64,000 nt of DNA from Streptomyces venezuelae (GTDB taxonomy: Bacteria; Actinomycetota; Actinomycetes; Streptomycetales; Streptomycetaceae). Location of the stretch: assembly GCF_008642375.1 (NCBI RefSeq), contig NZ_CP029194.1:1364001-1428000 (forward strand), read 5' to 3'. The notes beneath the pieces were generated by a model. That model worked only from the letters and a program-made list of their open reading frames with translations, did not search any database and was not told the origin of the DNA. Below are positions 49,330 through 58,844 of the stretch, in pieces; position 1 is the stretch's first letter, and each line of letters opens with the position of its first letter. Made by a program: the position numbers and the translations under genes.

Positions 49330-50703
49330 ATGAACGCCACCGCCATCGAGCAGCTGCCCGTCGTGGTCATCGGGGCCGGCCCGGCCGGTCTGGCCGCTGC
49401 CGCGCACCTCGTCGACCGGGGCCTGGAGCCGCTGGTCCTGGAGGCGGGAGTCAAGGCGGGTGCGGCGGTGCGCGAGTGGGCGCACGTCCGTCTGTTCTCC
49501 ACGTGGGGCGAGGTCACCGACCCGGCGGCCGAGAAGCTCCTTGCGCCCACCGGCTGGGTGAAGCCGGACGAGAAGACGTACCCGACCGGCGGTGACTGGG
49601 CCGAGCGGTACCTGCAGCCGCTCGCCGACGTTCTCGGTGACAAGATCCGCCTCAGCGCCCTGGTCACCGGTGTCTCCCGCTCGGGCCGTGACCGGATCGT
49701 CGATGCCGACCGCGAGAGCCAGCCCTTCACCGTCTACGTCACCCACGCCGACGGCCGCGAGGAGCGGATCCTGGCCCGTGCCGTCATCGATGCCTCCGGC
49801 ACCTGGTCCATCCCCAGCCCCGCCGGCGGCGACGGTCTCCCGGCCCTCGGCGAGCGCGCGGCCGCCGACCTGATCTCCTACCGCGTCCCTGACCTGAAGG
49901 ACCCGGCCGCCCGCGCCCGTTACGCCGGGAAGCGCACGGCCGTGATCGGCTCCGGCGCCTCCGCCTTCACCGCCCTGGCCTTGCTCGCCGACCTGGCGAA
50001 GTCCGACGACGGCGTCGGCACACACGCCACCTGGATCCTGCGCCGTGGCATCTCCGGCTCCACCTTCGGCGGCGGCACCGCCGACCAGCTCCCTGCCCGC
50101 GGCGCCCTGGGCCTCGCCGCCAAGGCCGCAGTCGACGAGGGCCACGCGGACGCCGTGACCGGCTTCCGTACGGACGCGATCGAGCGTGACGGCGACAAGC
50201 TCGTCCTGGTGGCGGAGGACGGCCGACGCCTCGACTCGGTCGACGAGGTCATCGTCCTGACCGGCTTCCGCCCCGACCTGTCCTTCCTGGACGAGCTCCG
50301 TCTCGGCCTGGACGAGCGCCTCCAGGCGCCGGTGGAGCTCGCGCCTCTGATCGACCCGAACCAGCACTCCTGCGGCAGTGTCTACCCGCACGGCGTGAAG
50401 GAGCTGTCGCACCCGGAGGAGGGCCTCTACCTTGTCGGGATGAAGTCCTACGGTCGCGCGCCGACGTTCCTCGCTCTGACCGGCTACGAGCAGGTCCGCT
50501 CCGTCGTCGCCGCCATCGCCGGCGACCGCGAGTCCGCCGAGCGCGTCGAACTTGTCCTCCCGGAGACCGGGGTGTGCGGCGGCGCGGGCCTCTTCGACCA
50601 GCCCCAGCAGGACGCGGCGGCCGACGGCGGTGGCTGCTGCGCACCCGCCCCCGCCCTGATCCAGCTCGGCACCGCGGCCCCGGCACCCTCCTGCGGCTCG
50701 TGA
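49330..50703 (+). CDS. FAD/NAD(P)-binding flavoprotein with cysteine-rich tail
   Basis: 457 residues from ATG 49330. FAD site VIGAGPAGLAAAAHLV (about 12-27), second nucleotide site 'AVIGSGASAFTALALL' (about 204-219), 'VIVLTGFRPDLSFLD'. The last 45 residues are unusual: GVCGGAGLF, then GGGCCAPAP and a PSCGS end, giving four cysteines that could bind arsenite or another soft metal. Its stop overlaps the MFS gene start (GTGA), so enzyme and pump are made together, which suggests that the pump exports the enzyme's product. Confidence 0.8.
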   Translation: MNATAIEQLPVVVIGAGPAGLAAAAHLVDRGLEPLVLEAGVKAGAAVREWAHVRLFSTWGEVTDPAAEKLLAPTGWVKPDEKTYPTGGDWAERYLQPLADVLGDKIRLSALVTGVSRSGRDRIVDADRESQPFTVYVTHADGREERILARAVIDASGTWSIPSPAGGDGLPALGERAAADLISYRVPDLKDPAARARYAGKRTAVIGSGASAFTALALLADLAKSDDGVGTHATWILRRGISGSTFGGGTADQLPARGALGLAAKAAVDEGHADAVTGFRTDAIERDGDKLVLVAEDGRRLDSVDEVIVLTGFRPDLSFLDELRLGLDERLQAPVELAPLIDPNQHSCGSVYPHGVKELSHPEEGLYLVGMKSYGRAPTFLALTGYEQVRSVVAAIAGDRESAERVELVLPETGVCGGAGLFDQPQQDAAADGGGCCAPAPALIQLGTAAPAPSCGS

Positions 50704-51923
50704 CCGAACTCAACACCCGTGCGAGCGGGGCCGCGACCGGAACGGGGGGCCGGTCGCGGCCCCGCGCCGTGCTGCCCGCCCTGTGCGCCACGCAGATCAC
50801 CAGCTGGGGAATCGTCTACTACGCCTTCCCCGTCCTCAACCCCGAGATCACTGCCGCGACCGGCTGGTCGAGCACCGCCACCATGGCCGCTTTCTCCCTC
50901 GCCCTGGTCGTCTCCGGCATCACCGGAATCCGTGTCGGCCGCATCATCGACCACCGCGGGCCCCGCACCGTCATGACCGCCGGATCCGCCGCAGGCGCCA
51001 TAAGCATGGTGGTCATCGCCCTGGCGCCGAACCTGCCGGTCTTCTTCGCGGGCTGGCTCCTGGCCGGGTTCGCCATGGCCGCGACGTTCTACCAGCCCGC
51101 GTTCGCCGCCCTCACCCGCTGGTTCGCCCCCGACCACGTCCGCGCCCTGACCATCGTCACCCTCGCCGGCGGCCTCGCCTCCACCGTCTTCGCACCCCTC
51201 ACCGCCGCCCTCGCCGACCACTTCACCTGGCGCACCACCTACCTCGTCCTCGCCGCGATCCTCGCCACGGTGACGATCCCGGCCCACGCGCTCGCCCTGC
51301 GCGCATCCTGGCCGCCGGCGCCGCCCGCACCCGCCGACGTGACCTCGACACCGCAAGACGTCGTACGCAGCCGCCCGTTCCTGCTGCTCGGGCTGGCATT
51401 CATGCTCTCGTCGTTCGCGATGTTCGCGGTCGTCGTCTCCCTCGTCCCGCTCCTGATCGAGCGCGGCTATACCACCAGCCAGGCCGCGTGGGCCCTCGGC
51501 CTCGGTGGCGCCGGCCAGACCCTGGGCCGCACCCTCTACGCCACGCTCGCCCGCCGGACCGGCACCACCGCGCGAACCGTCGTCCTCATCCTTCTCGGCG
51601 CCCTGACCACCGGCGCCTTCGCGGTCGTCCCCGGCCCGTACGGTCTGCTGATCGTCGTGTCGGTCGTCGCGGGCGTGGTCCGCGGCAATCTCACCCTCCT
51701 CCAGGCCACCGCCGTCACCGACCGCTGGGGCACCACCCACTATGGTCGCCTCTCCGGCATCCTCAGCGCACCCGCCATGACCGCATCCGCCCTCGCCCCC
51801 TTCGCCGCCGCCCTCCTCGCCCCACGCGTCGGCGGCACACCCCAACTCTTCGCCCTGCTCGCCGTGCTCGGGGCCGCCGCAGCACTCATCGCTCTCGGCA
51901 CCTCCACCCGCGAGCCGAACTAG
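50700..51923 (+). CDS. MFS efflux protein of the arsenic cluster
   Basis: 407 residues from GTG 50700. Twelve hydrophobic helices with MFS features: 'GIRVGRIIDHRGPRTVMTAGS' (loop 2-3) and 'GLGGAGQTLGRTLYATLARR' (loop 8-9). The opening 'LCATQITSWGIVYYAFPVL' is seen in a group of MFS proteins often encoded in actinobacterial ars clusters. The substrate may be an arsenical; not proven. Coupled to the Cys-tailed flavoprotein. Confidence 0.8.
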   Translation: MTELNTRASGAATGTGGRSRPRAVLPALCATQITSWGIVYYAFPVLNPEITAATGWSSTATMAAFSLALVVSGITGIRVGRIIDHRGPRTVMTAGSAAGAISMVVIALAPNLPVFFAGWLLAGFAMAATFYQPAFAALTRWFAPDHVRALTIVTLAGGLASTVFAPLTAALADHFTWRTTYLVLAAILATVTIPAHALALRASWPPAPPAPADVTSTPQDVVRSRPFLLLGLAFMLSSFAMFAVVVSLVPLLIERGYTTSQAAWALGLGGAGQTLGRTLYATLARRTGTTARTVVLILLGALTTGAFAVVPGPYGLLIVVSVVAGVVRGNLTLLQATAVTDRWGTTHYGRLSGILSAPAMTASALAPFAAALLAPRVGGTPQLFALLAVLGAAAALIALGTSTREPN

Positions 51924-51969
51924 AGGGCGCGGCTCGGGGCCGCGGTGACCTGCGGTCGGCGGTCCTGGC

Positions 51970-52191
51970 CGTCGAGGCACCCTGCTGTGCACCTACTTCT
52001 CCGCCGCACTGCTGGCCGGTCTCCTCATCAACGTCACGCTCGGTTGGTCCTGGGCGGACCCGCTCGCCGCCTTGGTGATCGCGGCCGTCGCGGCCAAGGA
52101 AGGTGCCGACGCCCGGGAGGGCAAGGGCTGGGCCTGCGGCACTGCCGACGACACCTGCTGCTCGACCGACACAACCAGCGCGTCCAGGTAA
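51970..52191 (+). pseudogene. C-terminal remnant of a cation diffusion facilitator (CDF) transporter
   Basis: One frame ending in TAA 52189-52191 reads 'GTLLCTYFSAALLAGLLINVTLGWSWADPLAALVIAAVAAKEG' in pieces and then a Cys-containing tail (WACGTADDTCCST). This is the last membrane-helix pair and metal-binding tail of a CzcD-like transporter. The preceding five sixths of the gene are missing; MFS gene sequence ends only about 45 bases before. It marks a rearrangement junction between the arsenic and copper parts. Confidence 0.65.
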
Positions 52192-52412
52192 CCGTGCGAG
52201 CGCGGCCGCCCCCGCCCCGTCCACGGGGGCCCCTGGGCCGGGCTCGGGATCCGAGCCGCGATCCCCGGCCTCCCCGCAAGCCTGCCCGTCCAGCGCCAAG
52301 CGTGCGGCATGGCGGCCCTCCAGAAGGAAGGACACGCTGCCACACCCAGCTCCGAACAGATCCAGATCCTGAGGACCCGAGCGAAGGCGAGTGACCATCA
52401 CCACAGCTCAAC

Positions 52413-52429
52413 ATACCCCCCATGGGTAT
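52413..52429. promoter_or_regulatory. CsoR-type copper operator, box 1
   Basis: ATACCCCCCATGGGTAT matches the copper-sensing repressor CsoR's GC-rich ATACCCC/GGGGTAT pattern with one altered half. It lies about 100 bases upstream of the copZ-like gene. csoR itself is not in the window. Confidence 0.65.
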
Positions 52430-52485
52430 TAAATTGCCCTCGTTCACCTTGCATGGGCGTAGCCCTTGGGGGTATACCTGTCACA

Positions 52486-52504
52486 GATACCCCAGGGGGG
52501 TATC
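52486..52504. promoter_or_regulatory. CsoR-type copper operator, box 2
   Basis: GATACCCC, AGG, GGGGTATC is a perfect palindromic CsoR box 26 bases ahead of the copZ-like ATG. A further half-site (GGGGGTAT) lies at about 52468-52475, so several dimers may bind. Confidence 0.78.
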
Positions 52505-52530
52505 ACTCGGGAAAGGCACCAGGAGGTCCC

Positions 52531-52749
52531 ATGTCCGCGCACTCCACTATCTACAAGGTCGCCGGCGTCAACAGCGGTCACTGCAAGGCGATCGTCAGCG
52601 GCGCGCTCCGGGAGCTCGACGTCGTCGACACGGTGCAGGTCGAGATCTCCACCGGACTGATCACCATCAACAGCACCGCGGAGCTGGACGACAAGCTCAT
52701 CGAAGACACCGTCGAGGACGCCGGTTACGACTACGTCGGCCGCGCCTGA
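52531..52749 (+). CDS. CopZ-like heavy-metal-associated domain protein with altered metal motif
   Basis: 72 residues; AGGAGG just ahead of ATG 52531. It has the ferredoxin-like HMA fold text '[23 protein letters not shown]', '[14 protein letters not shown]' and '[12 protein letters not shown]'. The usual GMTCxHC copper site reads GVNSGHC, so only one of the two cysteines is left. It may still bind Cu(I) with His or a partner, or act in sensing. Thirty-four bases ahead of copA, under CsoR-type boxes. Confidence 0.8.
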   Translation: MSAHSTIYKVAGVNSGHCKAIVSGALRELDVVDTVQVEISTGLITINSTAELDDKLIEDTVEDAGYDYVGRA

Positions 52750-52783
52750 GTCCCGCCTTCACCATCCACGAGGAGCAGAATTC

Positions 52784-55054
52784 ATGAGCACCCCAACGAC
52801 GGCCGGGACCGCTCAGGTCGAGCTCGCCATCGGCGGCATGACCTGCGCCTCGTGCGCGGCCCGAATCGAGAAGAAGCTCAACCGCATGGACGGGGTCGAG
52901 GCCACCGTCAACTACGCCACCGAGAAGGCGAAGGTGACCTTCGACGCCGACATCGACGTCGCCGACCTGATCGCCACCGTCGAGGCCACCGGCTACACCG
53001 CCGCCGAGCCCGCGCCCCCGAGGAGCGAGACGCCCGGCGGCCCCGAGGGGCCCTCCGACGAGGAGAAGGCCGACGAGGAGCTGCGGCCCCTCAAGCAGCG
53101 GCTGATCACCGCCGTCGCCCTCGCCGTGCCGGTCATCGCGATGGCGATGATCCCGGCGCTGCAGATCGAGTACTGGCAGTGGCTGAGCCTCACGCTCGCC
53201 GCGCCGGTCGTCGTCTACGCCGCCTGGCCCTTCCACAAGGCCGCCTGGACCAACGCCAAGCACGGCGCGGCCACCATGGACACCCTGATCTCGGTCGGCA
53301 CGATCGCCGCGTTCCTCTGGTCTCTGTGGGCGCTGTTCTTCGGGACCGCCGGTACGCCGGGGATGACGCACCCCTTCGAGTTCACGATCGCCCGCTCCGA
53401 CGGCGCCGGGAACATCTACCTGGAGGCCGCCGCCGGCGTCACCGCCTTCATCCTGGCCGGCCGGTACTTCGAGGCCCGCTCGAAGCGCAAGGCGGGCGCC
53501 GCGCTCAAGGCGCTGATGCAGCTGGGCGCCAAGGAGGTCACCGTCCTGCGGGGCGGCCAGGAGGTCACCGTGCCGACCGCCGACCTCCAGGTCGGGGACC
53601 GTTTCCTGGTCCGCCCGGGCGAGAAGATCGCCACCGACGGCACCGTCGTCGAGGGTTCGTCCGCCGTGGACGCCTCCATGCTCACCGGCGAGTCCGTGCC
53701 GGTCGAGGTCTCCGTCGGCGACTCCGTCACCGGCGCCACCCTGAACGCCGGCGGCCGGCTCGTCGTCGAGGCGACCCGCGTCGGCTCCGACACGCAGCTC
53801 GCCCGGATGGCCAAGCTGGTCGAGGACGCGCAGAACGGCAAGGCCGCCGCCCAGCGCCTCGCCGACAAGATCTCGGCCGTCTTCGTACCCGTAGTCATCG
53901 CGCTCGCGCTCGGCACCCTCGGCTTCTGGCTCGGCACCGGCTCCGGACTGACCGCCGCTTTCACCGCGGCCGTCGCCGTCCTGATCATCGCCTGCCCCTG
54001 CGCCCTGGGCCTGGCGACCCCGACCGCCCTCATGGTCGGCACCGGCCGCGGCGCGCAGCTCGGCATCCTGATCAAGGGCCCCGAGGTCCTGGAGACCACC
54101 CGCAAGGTCGACACGATCGTCCTCGACAAGACCGGCACCGTCACCACCGGCCGCATGACCCTCATCAAGGTCCACACCGCCGAAGGCGTGGACGAGACCG
54201 ACGTCCTGCGGCTCGCCGGCGCCCTGGAGCACTCCTCCGAGCACCCGATCGCCCAGGCCGTCGCCACCGGCGCCGCCGCCAAGGTCGGCACGCTCCCCAC
54301 CCCCGAGGACTTCGCCAACATCCCCGGACTCGGCGTCCAGGGCATCGTCGACGGCCACGCCGTCCTCGTCGGCCGCGAGAAGCTCCTCGACGAGTGGGCC
54401 ATGGCCCTCCCGGCGGACCTCAAGACCGCCAAGGACACCGCGGAGAAGGCCGGCAAGACCGCGATCGCCGTGGCCTGGGACGGCGAGGCCCGCGCGGTCC
54501 TCGAAGTCGCCGACGCCATCAAGGAGACCAGCCCCGAGGCCATCCGGCGGCTGCGCGCCCTCGGCCTCACCCCGATCCTGCTCACCGGCGACAACAAGGC
54601 GGTCGCCGAGTCCGTCGCCGCCGAGGTCGGCATCGACGAGGTCATCGCGGAGGTCATGCCGCAGGACAAGGTCGACGTCGTCAAGAAGCTGCAGGCGGAG
54701 GGCCGTTCGGTCGCCATGGTCGGCGACGGCGTCAACGACGCCGCCGCGCTCGCCCAGGCCGACCTGGGCCTGGCGATGGGCACCGGCACGGACGCCGCCA
54801 TCGAGGCCGGCGACCTGACGCTCGTGCGGGGGGACCTGCGGGCCGCGGCCGACGCGATCCGGCTCTCCCGCAAGACGCTCGGCACGATCCGCTCGAACCT
54901 GTTCTGGGCCTTCGCCTACAACGTGGCCGCCCTGCCGCTCGCCGCGGCCGGACTGCTCAACCCGATGATCGCGGGGGCCGCGATGGCCTTCTCCTCGGTC
55001 TTCGTCGTCGGCAACAGCCTGCGCCTGCGCGGCTTCCAGGCCGCCGACAAGTAG
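52784..55054 (+). CDS. copA: Copper-exporting P1B-type ATPase
   Basis: 756 residues. N-terminal HMA domain with CASC (Cys21/Cys24). Eight membrane helices with the ion-path motif CPC (Cys404, Cys406), the actuator TGES, the phosphorylation site DKTG (Asp448), the nucleotide-domain EHP ('[11 protein letters not shown]') and the '[10 protein letters not shown]' hinge. This set defines Cu(I) export ATPases. Transcribed with the copZ-like gene from the CsoR-type promoter, and ended by a strong terminator. Confidence 0.95.
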   Translation: MSTPTTAGTAQVELAIGGMTCASCAARIEKKLNRMDGVEATVNYATEKAKVTFDADIDVADLIATVEATGYTAAEPAPPRSETPGGPEGPSDEEKADEELRPLKQRLITAVALAVPVIAMAMIPALQIEYWQWLSLTLAAPVVVYAAWPFHKAAWTNAKHGAATMDTLISVGTIAAFLWSLWALFFGTAGTPGMTHPFEFTIARSDGAGNIYLEAAAGVTAFILAGRYFEARSKRKAGAALKALMQLGAKEVTVLRGGQEVTVPTADLQVGDRFLVRPGEKIATDGTVVEGSSAVDASMLTGESVPVEVSVGDSVTGATLNAGGRLVVEATRVGSDTQLARMAKLVEDAQNGKAAAQRLADKISAVFVPVVIALALGTLGFWLGTGSGLTAAFTAAVAVLIIACPCALGLATPTALMVGTGRGAQLGILIKGPEVLETTRKVDTIVLDKTGTVTTGRMTLIKVHTAEGVDETDVLRLAGALEHSSEHPIAQAVATGAAAKVGTLPTPEDFANIPGLGVQGIVDGHAVLVGREKLLDEWAMALPADLKTAKDTAEKAGKTAIAVAWDGEARAVLEVADAIKETSPEAIRRLRALGLTPILLTGDNKAVAESVAAEVGIDEVIAEVMPQDKVDVVKKLQAEGRSVAMVGDGVNDAAALAQADLGLAMGTGTDAAIEAGDLTLVRGDLRAAADAIRLSRKTLGTIRSNLFWAFAYNVAALPLAAAGLLNPMIAGAAMAFSSVFVVGNSLRLRGFQAADK

Positions 55055-55066
55055 TCCAGCAGTCAA

Positions 55067-55098
55067 AGAGGGGCGGACCCTACGGGGTCCGCCCCTCT
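55067..55098 (+). terminator. Rho-independent-type terminator of the copper operon
   Basis: Perfect 14-base stem (AGAGGGGCGGACCC and its complement) with the stable TACG tetraloop, starting 12 bases after the copA stop. Confidence 0.88.
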
Positions 55099-55312
55099 TC
55101 CTTGCACCACCGGTCGCTCCCCCCTTATGCGCCATGCAGTCTCACTGGCCACACGACTGTCACGATCTTGGGTACGTCATTCCGAGGATCTCGGATCGTG
55201 ATCAGGTGCCCGTCATGACCTGCTCAGGCCAGCTGCCGTCAGAGTTCCACGGTGGGTTTCACCACAGATGGCGCCATGCGTCGGTTGATAGTGTCCCGCG
55301 CGGAGGTCGAAC

Positions 55313-55741
55313 GTGAACGCGAGTAGAGACGTACGCACAGGCGGTGTCCTGGGGCACCTCCTGCTCGCCGGAGTGCTCGTCTTCGCCGCGCTCGTCATGC
55401 ACACCGTCTGCCATACAGAAGGTGTGCCGGTCCACAGCATGTCCGCCACCCCGCACGGCGCGGGACACCCCCACGACGAACCCACGAGTGACGGCTCCGT
55501 GCAGCTGCCTACTCAGTACAGCCACCCGTCGACGGTCACCAGCCCGTCCAACAGCACGGACATGGCCTCACTGTGCGTCGGGGTGATCAGCGCCTCGGCG
55601 GCCGCTTCGCTGCTTCGGCCTGCGCTCACCCGTCACCCCGGCTGGTCACATTCGGGCGGCGCAGCGTTCGCTGACTGGCTTCGGCCTGCTCCATCGCCGC
55701 GAGTACTCAGCCTGGCCCGGTTGCCGGTCCTACGGGTATAG
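55313..55741 (+). CDS. DUF6153 family membrane protein
   Basis: 142 residues from GTG 55313. One N-terminal membrane helix (HLLLAGVLVFAALVMHTVC), then a His/Met/Ser-rich extracytoplasmic stretch (VHSMSATPHGAGHPHDEP), a hydrophobic 'LCVGVISASAAASLL' segment and the end 'LSLARLPVLRV' typical for DUF6153. Streptomyces carry it next to copper genes and the lipoprotein that follows. The His-rich part may bind copper; this is inference. Confidence 0.75.
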   Translation: MNASRDVRTGGVLGHLLLAGVLVFAALVMHTVCHTEGVPVHSMSATPHGAGHPHDEPTSDGSVQLPTQYSHPSTVTSPSNSTDMASLCVGVISASAAASLLRPALTRHPGWSHSGGAAFADWLRPAPSPRVLSLARLPVLRV

Positions 55742-55799
55742 GCCGCCCGCGCTTCCGCCAGCGGCTCCCCATACGACCGACACACGAGGTAAATCACGC

Positions 55800-56717
55800 A
55801 TGCCTGCCTTCACGAACCCGTTCCGCCGACCCCGTACCCGCGCACTCTCCGCCGTAGGCTCCGCCGCTGCGGGTGCGCTCCTCCTTGCCGCCTGTGGTGA
55901 CGGGACCACCTCCGAAGGCGCTGCTGCCGGGAGTGACGGCGCCAAGCCGACCCCGGCCCTGCACAGTCACATTCACGGACTGGGGGTCGACCCGGAAGAC
56001 GGCAAGCTGTACGTGGCCACCCACGAGGGAATCTTCACTCCGGATGACGCAGGAAGCCCGCAGTTGGTCGGGAACAACAAGGACGACTTCATGGGCTTCA
56101 CCGTGGCCGGCGCCAAGACCTTCCTGGCCAGCGGCCACCCGGCCCCCGACAGCGACCAGCCGGCCGACCACGGGTTGATCAAGAGCACCGATGCCGGAAA
56201 GTCGTGGAAGAGTGCCTCGCTCAAGGGCGAGGCGGACTTCCACAGCCTGGACCACGCAAAGGGCGTCATCTACGGGTACGACAGCACACGCGGCCTGCTG
56301 CGCGTGAGCAAGGACGGCACGAGCTGGCAAAACCGTGCCCAGTTGCAGGCTCTTGATTTCGCGGTCAATCCAGCGGACCCGAGCCAGGTCGTCGCCACCA
56401 CGGCGGAAGGCGTTGCACGCAGCACGGACGGAGGTGCAACCTTCGGCCCCGGTGAGGGGGCTGGCATGGAGTACTTGTCCTGGGGATCGCCGAGCGCGTT
56501 GTTCGGCGTCGACTTCACCGGCGCTCTGAGCATCAGTTCGGACGGTGGCGCCACCTGGAAGAAGGCGGCTACCGTGCCCGGAGGACAACCCCAGGCCCTG
56601 ACCGCCGTCGATGAGCGGCACGTCCTCGCGGCTAGCCAGGACGGGATCTACGAGTCCCAGGACGCGGGGAGGACCTTCACCAAGCGCCTCTCTGTGGCAA
56701 GCGGCGATCACCACTGA
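55800..56717 (+). CDS. BNR/sialidase-like repeat lipoprotein (F510_1955 type)
   Basis: 305 residues. Lipoprotein signal with LLAACGD (Cys at about residue 36). The mature part is a beta-propeller of BNR-like repeats: 'IHGLGVDPEDGKLYVATHEGIF', 'LIKSTDAGKSWKSASL', 'VARSTDGGATFGP', 'LSISSDGGATWKKAA', 'GIYESQDAGRTFTKRL'. Such proteins are named glycosylhydrolases by similarity but their activity is unproven; the location suggests a role in extracytoplasmic copper handling. Follows DUF6153. Confidence 0.8.
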   Translation: MPAFTNPFRRPRTRALSAVGSAAAGALLLAACGDGTTSEGAAAGSDGAKPTPALHSHIHGLGVDPEDGKLYVATHEGIFTPDDAGSPQLVGNNKDDFMGFTVAGAKTFLASGHPAPDSDQPADHGLIKSTDAGKSWKSASLKGEADFHSLDHAKGVIYGYDSTRGLLRVSKDGTSWQNRAQLQALDFAVNPADPSQVVATTAEGVARSTDGGATFGPGEGAGMEYLSWGSPSALFGVDFTGALSISSDGGATWKKAATVPGGQPQALTAVDERHVLAASQDGIYESQDAGRTFTKRLSVASGDHH

Positions 56718-56815
56718 CACACGGCGATGCATCGGGCGGCCCGGCGGTCATCGGCGGGCCGAACCTGAACCCTGCTGAACGCCCCAATGACGGCCGGGGA
56801 AGCCCAGAACGGCTT

Positions 56816-58102
56816 TCAGCGGGTGAGATCAGCCAGGTTGTTGAGTGCGGTGTCGATCTCTGCTGGGGTGTTGATGACGGCGGTGCCGATGCGCGTGTAG
56901 TTCAAGGTGGACAGCCGCACGCGGGCGGCGGCGGCGTGGTCGACGACCTGCTGATGGGTGTATCCGGCCACGCTGAAACAGGTGATGCCCGCTGACAGGT
57001 CCGGGTCGGCAGGAGTGTGCACAGTGACCCCGCGGATGCGGCTCAGTCCTTGTTTCGCCCGGGTCGACAGCTGTGTGATGCGGGCGGCAACCCGAGCTCG
57101 GCCCAGCTGCTCATGCAGCGCCACTGCCACGGGCAGGGCGAAGGCATGCTCGAACGCCAGAAACCCGCCGGGCGACAGAGGCGCTGCTCCCCCGCCGCTG
57201 ATGAAGCTCACGAACGTGGGCCGCAGCTGCTCGAGTACGTCCGGCGCCACCCAGACCAGCCCCGTCCCCCTTGGGCCGAAAAGCCATTTGTGCGTTCCTG
57301 CGACCACCACGTCCGCACCCAGGCCGGCGGCATCCTCGTCGACTGCCGCCAGCCCGTGCACGCCGTCGACGACCAGCAGGCATCGGTCGGCAGGACTGCG
57401 TCCTTCATTGGCCCGTCGCACCACCTCGGCCACCGCACGCACCGGCATCCGCAGCCCCGTACTGGACTGCACCCAGGTGATCCCCACGACTCTGGTATTC
57501 CGGCGGATCGCCTCGCCGACCGCCGCTGCGATGCCTTCCGCCGTCGCGGTGGCCGGATCCGCGAACCACGAGACCAGCCGCACCGTATTGCCGTGCCTTT
57601 CGGCGGCCAGTCGGGCGGCGGTGCGATGGGAGTTATGGTCGAGCTCCGTCAACAGGAACTCATGTCCCGGACGGGTCACGACGCCGTTGTAGACGACACC
57701 CAGCCCGATACTCGTGCTCGCCGTCATCGCGATGTCCTCGGCCCGGCCTCCCAGATAGGTCGCGAGCGACTGGCGAACACGGGGCCATCCAGTCGGACCG
57801 TCGGGCAACGCCAACCCCGTGGGTACCGACAGAGGATTGGCGTCGACCTGTGCACTCAGATGATCCACCGCATCACGTACGACCTTCGGATGCGAGGCCA
57901 GGTAGAACAACGCGAGGTTCGCCCATCCCGGCTCCAGACGAAACTGCGCCCGCAAGGCGTCCCAGTTCACGCCCCCATCGGGCGTAGTGACCGGCAGATC
58001 CTGTGGTGTGGGCACCCTTGCCACGCCGGAGCCGGGCACGAGGGCGACTGCCGCCACTCCCGCAGATCTCGCCAGCAGATCACGCCGATTCGTCATCGAC
58101 AT
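56816..58102 (-). CDS. Tat-exported class V aminotransferase-like protein (isopenicillin N epimerase-like)
   Basis: 428 residues from ATG 58100-58102 (GAAGGGG ahead). N-terminus MTNRRDLLARSAGVAAVALV is a twin-arginine-type signal. The PLP lysine is in VVVAGTHKWLFGPRGTG; other family texts are 'TASTSIGLGVVYNGVV', 'LVSWFADPATATAEGIAAAV' and 'LLVVDGVHGLAAVDEDA'. It resembles isopenicillin N epimerases and cysteine desulfurase-like proteins; the substrate is unknown. Outward export of a PLP enzyme of this type is recurrent in actinobacteria. Confidence 0.82.
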   Translation of the reverse strand: MSMTNRRDLLARSAGVAAVALVPGSGVARVPTPQDLPVTTPDGGVNWDALRAQFRLEPGWANLALFYLASHPKVVRDAVDHLSAQVDANPLSVPTGLALPDGPTGWPRVRQSLATYLGGRAEDIAMTASTSIGLGVVYNGVVTRPGHEFLLTELDHNSHRTAARLAAERHGNTVRLVSWFADPATATAEGIAAAVGEAIRRNTRVVGITWVQSSTGLRMPVRAVAEVVRRANEGRSPADRCLLVVDGVHGLAAVDEDAAGLGADVVVAGTHKWLFGPRGTGLVWVAPDVLEQLRPTFVSFISGGGAAPLSPGGFLAFEHAFALPVAVALHEQLGRARVAARITQLSTRAKQGLSRIRGVTVHTPADPDLSAGITCFSVAGYTHQQVVDHAAAARVRLSTLNYTRIGTAVINTPAEIDTALNNLADLTR

Positions 58103-58293
58103 CCAGCACCCCTTCACACCGCGACCGGCGAAGCGGTGGCGGAACAGCTGTCGGTGCCCTTCTGGTGACGAGGCTACGCGAGGTGGCCGCGGGTGCCGAC
58201 GAGTCCATCACCCAAACGGCCTCTGGCAGTGGAGCGATGTCAAGTCAGTCAGACATCCCTTCTTCCGGCGGGTGGTGTCCCAGACGGGGGTCA

Positions 58294-58520
58294 TGGGCCC
58301 GCAGGATGGAGACCGACTCATCACCAGAGCCGCGACCGGGGTGCTCAACCGGCTGGAGAAGGCCGGCCGCGTCCGTCGCAGGAACGACGCCGTACGCAGG
58401 TCGCCATGGACAAGTCGGCGAAGGCGCACGTCCTCGAGATCTACCGCCCCTTCTACGAGCGCATCACCGCCTCTTCGCCGACTGCCCCCGACGGCATGGC
58501 TGGCACGGCTGGCATGACCG
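58294..58520 (+). pseudogene. Decayed MarR-family regulator
   Basis: One frame reads 'GDRLITRAATGVLNRLEKAGRVRRRNDA' (recognition helix and wing of a MarR protein), and after about 58400 a second frame carries on with 'SAKAHVLEIYRPFYERITA' (dimerisation helix). No start and no single open frame. The 58103-58844 region holds no other gene that I can support. Confidence 0.5.
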
Positions 58521-58844
58521 ACGCCTACCGCCGCCCCTGGCGTCATCGCGCCATCGCGTGTAAACGCAATCCGATTCCCTTGGCCGGCCCCGCGTGTCCG
58601 GGGCAGGATTCTTCTCGCGGCTTGGGACCCAACGGCACGGGAAACAAGCTCCAACAGCTAGGACCGGGCGATGCCCTTGCCACGTAGGAAACGACGAGCG
58701 GTGCCTCCCCCCGCCCGCCCGACGTACCTACGCTGCTCGCCCGGTCCTACAGCCCGTCGAACTCGTACCGCGTACAGGGGGATCTTCGACTCCGACGTCG
58801 CCCGAGTCGTGTCCGGCGACCCCTCAGGGACGCCGGATCCTCGA

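Noticed and set aside
52697..55135. Minus-strand open frame of 812 codons opposite copA
   Set aside because: It is the mirror of copA, caused by high GC third positions; its protein is Gly/Asp/Arg-rich noise without motifs.
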